DNA of 64,000 bases from Parietichytrium sp. I65-24A (lineage: Eukaryota > Sar > Bigyra > Thraustochytrida > Thraustochytriidae): contig BLSF01000069.1 of assembly GCA_012862575.1 (NCBI GenBank), positions 62,001-126,000 of the forward strand. The letters run 5' to 3'. The position numbers were made by a program, and so were the translations under genes. Positions within the stretch are counted from its first letter, which is position 1. Every line of letters begins with the position of its first letter. Positions 46,865 through 57,300 of this stretch are shown here, piece after piece. The notes under the pieces were generated by a model. The model was not told where the DNA came from and did no database searches. It worked only from the letters and a program-made list of their open reading frames with translations.

Positions 46865-48215
46865 GTGCCATCTTCATGCCACTGTATCTTTTCCTTGTTT
46901 TTCAAAATTCAACAAAATGAACTACAATACTTTTCTTTCCATCCATCTATCCCTGAGCACCGTTTGGCTGCAAATCCTTCGCGCACGGTTCTTCCGATTT
47001 TCTGTCGCCCGGGCTGCTCGCAATTGATAGTGAAAGACTTCGAATTGACATTCGAAGAACAAATTTTTAGTTCTCACTGTCAATCCGAACTTTACCGTTT
47101 CGCCATCTACTGCCACACTTAGCTAAGAGCTAATCCCATCGGACCCTATGCTGTATTTATCCGACCGGGTAACTCCGTTCAAGTCAAGTGCGCATGGACA
47201 TTAGCGTTTACACTGACTGCGCTGGTATGCGCTAACCAAAATGCCGAGACACATTGGAAAATGGACTAGCAGCAGCGGTAAGTGCATACTAGTGAGTGTT
47301 GAGTACTCTTCCACATCCCACGTGAGATGTAAAATTTGTCTGTTGATTTGATTGATCCTCTTTTTTGACAGACTAAGAGAAACAAATTACTTTACATTTG
47401 AATCATAGAACAATTCAATGGAAGACCAAACCAGAAATGAAGCAAGTCCAGATTGTTACAAAACTTTGCACAATTGAAATTGGACTCACTGTCAATTCCA
47501 AAGCGCTGTCGACCCCGAAAATTCTCTGCTTTGATCTGCTTTGCAACAAACTCTCAAGCTGCGAAGCTGGAAAGGCATCTCGTATCAGTGCAAGACGGTG
47601 CAAGACGCTCCGTCTTCATCTGCAACGAGAGTTCGCTAGGAAAAATTGTGACAAGCAAACAAACAAACACTCCCCAATGTGCGGGGCTGTTTGAAAGCTG
47701 CAGCTTGCGGCTTTCTTCGCATGGAGGCAAGGCTCGACTATCGGGACCAGCGAGGTAATTTATCGAAGGTCTTTACAGTCAACTATGATGGACAGTGGCC
47801 TGGAGCTTTCAAAGAGTTCCATCAGAGCTGCGCCGACAGCGCCGGAGCCAAAGAAGCGTTATACTCTCAACATCTCTCTATTTGTCTCTCTGCCTCACTC
47901 TGTCTCTCTATCAAAACAATCCATCCATCAAATCCATCCATCTCTTTTGGAGCCCATCGCCACTGTTGGTGAAGTATTGTTTCCTTATCTAAATTCTACA
48001 AAGTGCACAACTTCGCGCGGGGTTTGGACTAACTCCAGAGCTGAGCCGCCCTGCCAAGTTGGATGCACCCCAGAAAGCAGTTGAAACGCGCGCAGAAAGG
48101 CAGAAACGCACAGACTCACGGAGGAAGCTGAAAATAGAAGCGCATGAACGAGGGAGGGGCGTCGGAGCGCAAGCTGAGAAGCGCGGGCTGAAGAGCGGAT
48201 TTGGGAGCGAGGAAA
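46865..48215. other. Intergenic stretch between transporter 3 and the Sel1 gene
   Basis: About 1.35 kb. Short frames occur on both strands, without recognisable domains. A catc-rich patch (about 47915-47945) and ct-rich patches are present. The final part is the leader of the Sel1-repeat gene and is open in several frames. Confidence 0.5.
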
Positions 48216-50855
48216 ATGGAGACCAAGAAGCCTTCGCTGCAAAACATGAAAACGCTGCCTCGAAAGCTGTCGTCGATTTCGATGCACATCCTGCAGCTAC
48301 CAAAGCAGATCGTAAGTGACATCACACAGGGGTCGCAGAGCGCGGATGAAGCAGACAACGAGGATGATGAATCGGACGAGGACGAGTTGCTGGAGGAGCA
48401 TCCCGTCCAGCAGGTGGGCTGCACTGTGCTCACCATCGAGCGGCTTTGTGACGCATGCGTTCGGCAGGTAAAAGGGCTTCCATTCCATAAGAAGAAAAAG
48501 GTTTCCGGCCTCCGAGAGGTGGAGGCGACGCTGGTCAAGTTGCGCGGCAAGCTTGACGCCGAGAAGAGTCTCTTGCAGCAGCACGAGTCGTCTGACGAGG
48601 TAAAATTGTCTCTATCGTTCTTGCAAGACACTCTCATTTTGCTGAGTCGCAAATTCATCAGTGTGAGCAAACGGAGATACTTCCTGGACGCAGCTTATGG
48701 GAAAAAGTTCTTGGCGCTGCTCCAAAGCCTCAACTCTTCAATAAATGAGTTGTTCTTGGGTTTGTCAAGGCGAGTAGTGGCAGTTTCGCTGGAAAGATCA
48801 AAATCTAACAGCTCCATCGGTGGGGGTTCCCCGACAGGAAGTTCAGACGAGCTCAAACGTAAAAATAGCACTTTTTCAAACCAAGGCAAAGGAAGCTCAA
48901 GGAGTTTGCCGGACTCTCCCGTGGATGAGGACGATACAGGCAGTGACAGCTCATCCGACTATGTTGCTGAAGAGTTTAAAGACGACTGCCTCTCATTTGA
49001 CGATGACTGCTTGGAAATTGTCTCACCAAAATCCAACTCCAATTCGCCCCTCGTAGCATCGCCATCGATCAAGGCCGCTTTTCCTTCAGATACAACTTCT
49101 CCAATTCTTCAATCCAAACCATCACCTCGGAGCTGTTCAAAATCGTTGGACGGGATCTTGGGTCTCGAATGCTTAGACAGAGAAGCGGAAATAGTCAGTC
49201 CATTGCCACCTCCTCCACCCTCGCCGTCAAATCGCACCACATCGAGTAGTGGACAGGACGCTACGCCAGAGCCGCCGTCTCCAAAGTCAACAAAAACTGT
49301 CATTCCACCTCTGCAAATCCCGCTATCCCCGCGCCGTAGCTTTCTATCGCGTCTGCCATCAAGACGAAGTTCCACGGGTAGTGTTCTCTCATGTGCAAGT
49401 GGCGCGACGAGGGTTTCGGAGGGAACAACGGAGTTGTCAGCTGAGATGCACTACAGCTTAGGCTGCCAGATTCTGTCCGGTACAGATCCCAGCGTCCCGG
49501 TTGACGATAGGAAGGCTGTCGTTCACCTGGCTAAGGCGGCGCAGGCCAAATTTACTCCTGCAATGGTTAAACTCGGAAAATTGTACGAGAGTGGGAGAGG
49601 TGTCGAGCGTAGAGATTTGAAGATGGCCATGTCTTTTTACAAATCTGCAGTAGACTTGGGGGACGCCAATGGAATGTATAACTATGCTTGCTTCAAGTTT
49701 GCTCATTGCTCAGAGTTCTGCTCCACCAACGAGAAACTTCCCTGGTATTTGGCCGATGCACTGGAGCTCCAGCGATCTGCCGCTCGATTAGGGAACCTTG
49801 ATGCAATGTGCTGGCTCGGAGAGTTGTACCTCAAGGGAGAGCCGGCTCTGAAGGTGCCCCAGCACGGTGAGAAAGCCAGGGCTCTATTTGCTGAGGCGTC
49901 GAAGGGCGGGCATGTCCGAGCGCAGAACAACCTTGGCGTTTTGCTCTTGTCACAGAAGGATACCTGGCGGGAAGGCCTTGGGCTCTTGGAAATCAGCGCT
50001 GCAAAGGGATTTGCGAAAGCCCAGAACAACCTCGGCCTCTATCATGAAGGAGTCGCATTTCAATCCGCGCATGGGGATACACCGAAAGTTCCGAACATGG
50101 ACCTTGCAATAGAGTATTATCGAAAAGCCGCGAATCAAGGCCTTCCTCTCGGAAAATACAATCTGGCTGTCGCTCTTTTAAATGTTCTATACCGTGAACA
50201 TTCGCCCAACAACGAGAAGGCCATCGGGGAGGTGTACTCTCTGCTCAGCTCTGCTGCTGCGGACTGCTGCAATGAAGCGCACTACTATCTGGGTCTCCTG
50301 CGGGAGACAGGCATGGTCTATTCTGAGCAGAGAGAGGAGCTAGCTATCTTCCATTATTCGCAAATTCTTGATTGCCCGGACGCAGATCCGGTCTTGGCCC
50401 AAAAAGCAAGCTTTCGTCTTGGCAACCTTTTCTATGCACGGAGGAAGATGGAAAGAGCCTTAAAATACTATCTATGCGGGGCAAAGCATGGATGCGCGTT
50501 GTCCATGAACGCTCTGGGACTCTTGTTCGAAACTGGGGCGTGCACTTCCGGCCAGCAAAATTTTCAGAGAGCATTCAAAATGTACGAGCAATCGCACTCT
50601 CTTGGGTGTCTTGATGCTACCTTCAACCTTGCCCTCATGTATTTTCGAGGCACAGGCGTACAGAGAAATCTGGAGACAGCCAGGATTCTCTTGCAAAAGT
50701 CTGCACGAGATGGGGGAAAAATTCAGGCGCAAAGACTCTTAAGGTATATTGCGGATCAAAACGGAGAGGAGGAAGATGATGAAGTAAAGGAGGAAGGGGA
50801 CGACGAGGACGAAGACGAAGACGAAGAAAAAGAAGAAGACGAGCAACTGTACTAA
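48216..50855 (+). CDS. Sel1-repeat protein with N-terminal helical domain
   Basis: Intronless, 879 residues from the ATG at 48216. The N-terminal part has an acidic stretch (about 35-60), then a predicted helical region (about 75-195) with the pattern YFLDAAYGKKFLALLQSLNSSINELFLGLS, which recalls the four-helix N-domain seen in MLKL and related HeLo-like proteins; this similarity is by eye only. A Ser/Pro-rich linker (about 195-400) includes PPPPSPS. From about 411 to 840 run Sel1-like repeats, recognisable by motifs such as AMVKLGKLYESGRGVERRDLK, AQNNLGVLLLS and ATFNLALMYFRGTGVQRNLE; these form an alpha-alpha solenoid for protein binding. The end is a highly acidic tail of Asp/Glu with Lys. 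A scaffold or signalling role is likely; the exact function is unknown. Confidence 0.88.
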   Translation: METKKPSLQNMKTLPRKLSSISMHILQLPKQIVSDITQGSQSADEADNEDDESDEDELLEEHPVQQVGCTVLTIERLCDACVRQVKGLPFHKKKKVSGLREVEATLVKLRGKLDAEKSLLQQHESSDEVKLSLSFLQDTLILLSRKFISVSKRRYFLDAAYGKKFLALLQSLNSSINELFLGLSRRVVAVSLERSKSNSSIGGGSPTGSSDELKRKNSTFSNQGKGSSRSLPDSPVDEDDTGSDSSSDYVAEEFKDDCLSFDDDCLEIVSPKSNSNSPLVASPSIKAAFPSDTTSPILQSKPSPRSCSKSLDGILGLECLDREAEIVSPLPPPPPSPSNRTTSSSGQDATPEPPSPKSTKTVIPPLQIPLSPRRSFLSRLPSRRSSTGSVLSCASGATRVSEGTTELSAEMHYSLGCQILSGTDPSVPVDDRKAVVHLAKAAQAKFTPAMVKLGKLYESGRGVERRDLKMAMSFYKSAVDLGDANGMYNYACFKFAHCSEFCSTNEKLPWYLADALELQRSAARLGNLDAMCWLGELYLKGEPALKVPQHGEKARALFAEASKGGHVRAQNNLGVLLLSQKDTWREGLGLLEISAAKGFAKAQNNLGLYHEGVAFQSAHGDTPKVPNMDLAIEYYRKAANQGLPLGKYNLAVALLNVLYREHSPNNEKAIGEVYSLLSSAAADCCNEAHYYLGLLRETGMVYSEQREELAIFHYSQILDCPDADPVLAQKASFRLGNLFYARRKMERALKYYLCGAKHGCALSMNALGLLFETGACTSGQQNFQRAFKMYEQSHSLGCLDATFNLALMYFRGTGVQRNLETARILLQKSARDGGKIQAQRLLRYIADQNGEEEDDEVKEEGDDEDEDEDEEKEEDEQLY

Positions 50856-51334
50856 AATTATCTATCATGAACGGTCGCACAGTGTCAGGAGGAGTGAATG
50901 CAAATTGCCTCGAACGATTGCCAGGTTGAATCGCTTGCCCAACATTTGTATCACACACACAGGGCTGTTCACTGTAAATAAAAATTGTCTAACTGGAAGA
51001 ACAATTTACTAATCTTGCGTTTTTGTTCTCTTCTGATGCACGCACGTGTTTGCACGCAGTCAATTCTTCTACTTGGGAACCTGGGGCATACTACTGACTG
51101 ATTGACTATCGCGAAACAGTCCTTATTTTTAATTTGACAATTAAGTTATATAAACAGCCAAGCTCGATTCTCACGTCTCAACCAAAACAGGCGTCTTGCA
51201 GATAGACCATGTACCGCGAACGTCCAAGCTGGTTCGAAGGTTCAAAGCAGCGCGAATTGGCCAAAGGAATTGTTTAGTCAAGATCGGCGTTCGAAAAAGT
51301 GCATTCACCAGATTCCAAGCCCCGAGTTCTGTTA
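50856..51334. other. Convergent 3' spacer between the Sel1 and EML-like genes
   Basis: 480 bp between two stop codons on opposite strands. It should hold both polyadenylation regions; an aataaa-like sequence (taaataaaa) lies near 50975 on the plus strand. No gene was found. Confidence 0.55.
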
Positions 51335-54300
51335 CTATGGGAGCTTGAACTGAAACATCACACCATCGTATATTCCACCAGAGAGCAAAAGGCTTTGATC
51401 TCTCGTTGCCTGGACCTTTGCAGCCCCCGCATGTAAAACTGAAGTCAACTCCTTGCCAGAGGTGAAGTAGAATCGACCCTCTGAAGAAACGGTAGCCACT
51501 TTGCCGCTCGCGCCAATTCTGCATGCCGAGACTGGCCACTTCTTCTGACCCTCCCAGACGTTGACAGTGTATTCGGCCAAAGGACAAGAACTAGTTGCCC
51601 AAACAATCTTCTCGTTGTACAAGTCTTTTGTGCTTCTTCCCTTGCTAGTGTCAGACTCATCTGAGTTGGATTGTGGGACGAAGTTTAGGGTATATTCGTT
51701 ACTATTTGCTCGCGGAACCAGCTGGAGCAAGTCCGCAACTGGGACTGCATCCAAACATGAATTGGCTCGCAAATAAAATCTGTCACAAGACCAGTCGATG
51801 CTGGTTACCGGACCATTGTGTGCTCTCTTCACCACCCCGACGAGAGCATAGTTCCGGGTTTCATATATTCTGATTTGAGAGTCATCACCTCCCAGCGCCA
51901 GAAGACTTCCATCCGGAGAATAAGCCAAGCACCTAACACCATCTCTGAAATGATCACCCGTTTGCTGAAACGAAATAGGCACTTGAAGTATTTCGCGGCG
52001 CAAGAACTCTGAAAACACAATGAGCGACCCACCCTTGGTGCCGATCGCTACATGGTGATTGGAAGGTGACACACAACACGCGGTGGCACTGTCGTTCATC
52101 TGGGCTGTGTGCACCAGTTTGTGATCATCAAGGCCCCATAATTGCACGAGACCATTGTTTCCAGCAGTGATCGCGAAATTCTGAAGGTCTTTTTCGAAGA
52201 CAGTGTGGACTAGTCTTCCAGAGTTGCTCGGCAACGTCGTGACTTCAGGCTCAGTTCTTGCGCCGGTCCAGTGCCCACACTGCACGGCCTGTAATTTTCC
52301 GCTTATTTCTGAATACTCCTCGATTGCCCCGTTTTCGAATGAAACTAGCAGCTTGTCTCCGCCCGTCAGTTGGTCCGGGCAAATAAAGTCCGCCGTCTTT
52401 GAAACTACAAATGAAGAACTCAACAGGACGTTAAATCGCGCGTCAATGGCCACGACGGCCCCGTTCCCGTAAAGGCACAGAAGCACGTTAGTTCTTGTCA
52501 CACACATCATGATTATCGGACCTGCGTCACCGGCTGGGCAACCCTGAATACGATTGGGTCGAATGTCGCTTTTCAAAAGAACCCTGCGTTTCTCCAGCGA
52601 GTCTTTGTGCCACAGTACAACGCTGCCGCTGCTATCACCCGTGACAAGACCACTTGCATACTCAACGACGTCCGTGACTTTAGCATTCTCACAGGCCTTG
52701 GCGGTCTTGGATGTCAACCGCGATCGCACGGGATCGAATGTCCACAACTTTATACAATCCGCGCCAACAGTCACAATGTCGATATCAGTGGTTTCACTAA
52801 GCTCGCTGCGTGGCAGTACGAGAAGACCCGATATTGAAGCAGCTGGAGCTTCATCAGCGGACGAGGCCAATTGCTTCCCACTTGCAGTGTAGAACATGTA
52901 GAAAACACCACTTGCGTCGGCCACCCCAAAATACTTGCCGCCAATGGAGAACGTGATGCTCTTGATTGCACCTGTCAAAGAAATATTGCACCTTGACACG
53001 ACAGTGTTCACATCCCAAATGTGCACACGCCCCGACGCATCGCCAGTCCCTACCGTTCGACCGTCAAGACTTACGGCCACACTAGTGATCATGGAAGAGT
53101 GCTCGGCAAAGAAGCACTGCTTGGCGACGCGACCGTCGCGAACTGGCTTTTGAACAATCGCGACGTTTCCCGCAGTGAAGAGTATGTCATCTCGCCCTCC
53201 TACATAATGCGCTCCAGTTCCAGCGGCATGGCCATAGACCCAGTCAAGAAGTGCCTTTTGCCCGCCTTTACTGTTGGCTTCGGTAAGTGCCTTGTGATTT
53301 TTCCACTCCGCGACTTCTTGACTCGACAGCAAACGCACCCAGCTTTCTCTATCGATGTCCCATGGCACAATTGGATAAGCAGATGAAGAGTTTGGCTTTG
53401 GATCGCAAGTTGCGATCAAGTCCGGAAGTCCGCCCTTGTTTGACTCGTCCGTGCCAGGTTCCTGTTTTTCAAAGCGCTTTGACCCTTGTTTGCTGAGCAG
53501 TTGCTCCTGATCCTGCTTCGATTTGCTCATCCATGTAAGTCGGGCTCGCGAGATATCTTCCATGTGCTCTGCGCTCCAGACACATATCGATCCGTCCGTG
53601 CTACTGGTGACCATGTATCGATCATGTGACGCAAAGAGGATGGAGGTGATCATCGAGCCATGCACTCTGCTCCTCTTCAGCATCTTGTAACTATCTGTTG
53701 GGCAAGGATATGGGTACAGAACCACTGAGCCGTCGTTCTTGCCCACAGCCAGATTCAGTCCGCCAAAGGATCTCGAGCAACAGGTCGCTTCATCTGCATT
53801 GTCGACGCCCGCGATTGGCCAGCCCAGGAGACACGACCAGGTTGCCCACTCAAAGTCTCTAGTTGTCTTGGAGCTCTTGATGTCGACACCAGATATGGGA
53901 TTCCAAAACAATAGCTCATTCGCCCCGCTCGTGCTCTGCAAGTATTGTACGCCTTCGTCATCTGGTATGGACCAGTCAATATTCCTTACGTAGCTAGAGT
54001 GTCCAGAAAGCTTGCGAATAAATGCGTACGAAGATGCATCGTAGATGTAGATGCCGCCGTCATGGCTTCCGACAGCAAGATGGGTACCCTTGGATGAGAA
54101 CTTCACGACTTGTACCCAGTCCGTTGGCTCCATTAGAACGTTTCCGCTTGGCACCACATTGTACGTCTCGTCTGACGCCTGATCGATGCTGGGCATTACG
54201 TTGTAAATGTGGACTTGTCCAGACGCGAGTCCCACCGCGATCTGCGCGATAATTTCCCCGGATCCCGAACTCGAAGGGGCACTGTTCACGCTCTGTAGAG

Positions 54301-57300
54301 GCTTGAAGGCAATGCTCTTCGGCTTTGCAAGTAGGTCAACTTTGCCAGCTTGTCGCATAAGCACCATGTCCCATAACCTCAGAGTCATGTCCTCTCCGAC
54401 GGACGCAAAAAGAGGTTCAAATGGGTGTGTTGCAACCCCCCATACTGCCCCCTTGTGATGTCCCTGGCAAAGAACGTATGGCTTCGACGTTTCTTTATTC
54501 GCGTGATTATACTGGATCTCTTTGACTTGACCATCTCGTAGAGTTATAAGGATGTAAGAATTCGATCCTGCTTCGCGAGATTCGCTCCGAAAGCTAAAAT
54601 TATCTCCATTTGTTGCAAAAGACTTGGTCACCGTATCTAAGAACCGGATACTGCTCCTCAAATCACATAGCTTCGTCGGCTTGTCATAAAACGATTCTTT
54701 GAATTCTGAGTCCCAAATGCTGCCCGTTTTATTCTTGCTCAAACCCTCCTCGCTCAGCCCGTAGAATTCCACGACACCGTCTTTATGGCCTACGAAAAAG
54801 GAGGACTCTCCATATGCCAAGGGGCAGATGGCGAATGCCGCGTGTTTGCTTTCTGAAGAAACAAGCTCACCAATAATAGATCGTGAGGAGCTTTTCCAAA
54901 GCTGCACCGCTCCGGTCAGAGTTCCAGTGGCAACGATCCCACTGTTGGCGTCAATGAGGCAAACAGATGTGAAAGTCTGTTTAGAAAGCGATGCGCTTCC
55001 GCCTGGAACTCCTGCCCCCGCTAGTATTCCCCTGTGAGACTCGAGCGGCCCTTCGTCGGCGATATTACATCGCCAGAACGTCACGTGGCGTACACCGACA
55101 CAGACAAAATCACGGTTCGAAATCCAGCAAATGTCAAGCACAGGCTTGCCTCCTCCAGGCGACATACCCTTGAGTCTCTCCTTTCGCCAGTCGTAGACAG
55201 CCAGGGTCTGATTCAGGTCTTTACCAACTACGCAAAGCAGCTCGTCGTCCGGGCTGAATGAGAGCCAACCAACACCATCCCGCCAGGGCAGGTCGATCGA
55301 GGCTACAATGTTGAGCGTGGAGCATTCCCAAATCAGAACAGAGCTGGCAGTAGCTGATGCAGCATAAATTCTCATGGAACTAACAGCAAGTGTCTCGACT
55401 GGGCCATTATGTCTCTGAAAGAACCTCTGCTGCGGCCGGTTGTTGGCAATCTCGCTAAGTTTTGAGAGAACCACAACGCCAGCGGAGGGATAGGCAACTT
55501 GGTGATCAATCGTGTACTTTGCGCAGGGCTGAGGGTTTCTTCCGCTCGCTCCAAGGCCAAGAATCGAGTCCAGCTTGAAGTCGACATCGCGCTTGGCATC
55601 TGGAAACCCGAGAACTTCTTGAACAACTTGCCTGTGCTGCCTGCAAGCCTTTGTTGGTGCAGTGTACTGTTTGTGCCAGTGAGGAATGCTTTCGTCCCCT
55701 ACAGAGGGATCAAAGTTCTCCCACGCAGGCTTCGCCAAGTGCCCAGGAGAAAGTGCGGTGGGATTCGAAGCAGTTGCAGTGAGAGCAGAAGATGTCAAAT
55801 ACAAGATTTCCTCTTCCACCTCGGAGTCATACATGGCATCGTCCGCTGCGCTAGGCTGGGCTCCTCCATGTAACGCATCTTTGGAGTCAGCATTGAGATT
55901 GCTTTGCGTTCCCTCAGCAGCTTCGTCTCTGGCCACTCGCCACTGAATAAAGTGGCCATCGTGCTTTGACACAGAAGCCGATAGCAACTTGTCAGGTTGG
56001 CTCAAAAACGCAACAATTCCCAGTGGCCCACGAGTTCCCTCGATGTTGAAGTTTTTCAGTTGGCTGGATGGCAGTGGTGTGACGCACGGAAACTTGGTCA
56101 CGTGAAGCGCGCCATTTCTGCCACCGATCGCCAAGAGCCCTGCGGCATGGTCAAAGCATTGAGCGGTATCCTTCACCTGACGGGAGAGACCAGCGATTGC
56201 CCATTCTTGTGGGAAGGAATTTGTTGCCCAATTCTCATATCTGATCACAAGCGAAGAGCCTTCCTCGGATTGATTTCCACCACTTGCAATATCCCACACG
56301 TACTGTCTTGAATCTATCTTCCCGTCCGAGCAAGGTGTCGCCGCGCAAAGGGTGACCTTGAGCCAGACTGAGTCTGAGCTCCAGTCAAGAGCCACGTGAA
56401 GTGGCTGAGATCCAAATTTGTCATTGACCTCGATCGACTTGAGGGCTTTCAGACAGCTAAAGGACTTCTCCACAGTTTGAGAGACACGGCGCACTTTGAA
56501 AAGGTAGGTCGCGCCGGAGACACAGCCGACTGCAAGGTAATTACCGTCTGGCGAGAAACGCACGGCAACAATCTTGCGTTTCTCGGAAATTCGGCTCTCA
56601 TCGCTGAGCTCAGGGGAAAGGATCGAGACCATCGACCCGAGAGAGCAACTTTTCGAGTCGACCTTCCACACGTTTACCTTGCCATTGGAGAGACCGACGG
56701 CAAGGTAGTTTCCAGACGAGGAAAAACAAACGCTTGTTCCCGGCGCCTGCAGCGATGTTGCAGCAATTTGCTGGTGGGTGACACAATTCCATAACCGAAG
56801 CGTTGAGTCATGCTCCGAGCAGGTAGCAAAGAGGTTACCCACGGATGGATGAGAGGCAAAACTGCTCGGAGATCCGCCGAAATGGCCTTCCACAATTACA
56901 ATCTTGGTTCTAAATACAGAGGACGTTCTCTCGTCGAGGTTGATCTCGAAAATACTTCCGCAGGACATACCCACGAGCGCGATCTTTGATCGCGTGTTGT
57001 GTATTACAGACAAGCTGCAAATTCTGTTCTCCGCAAAGAGCAGAGGGTCCGTTGGAGAAACGAGAGAAATCTCATTGGTTCGTTCTCCGAGACGTTTACG
57101 TTCATTGTCAAATTTCTCTCTCTGGCTCTTTGGTGGCCTCACCGATACAAGTGGATGCAGACCCATATCCCACAGGCGCAGCTCACCGTCCTCCCCGCCG
57201 CTCACGAGGCCCCTGGACCATTCAGCAAGGCATCGTACAGAATGCTTCTCAGGGTGTGCACGAATCACTTCTTCGAGGCTAAAATTCGCTCGGTTGAAGA

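Noticed and set aside
55100-55140. ggttcgaaatcc-like string resembling a tRNA T-arm
   Set aside because: It lies inside conserved EML-like coding sequence and no matching acceptor or anticodon arms surround it.
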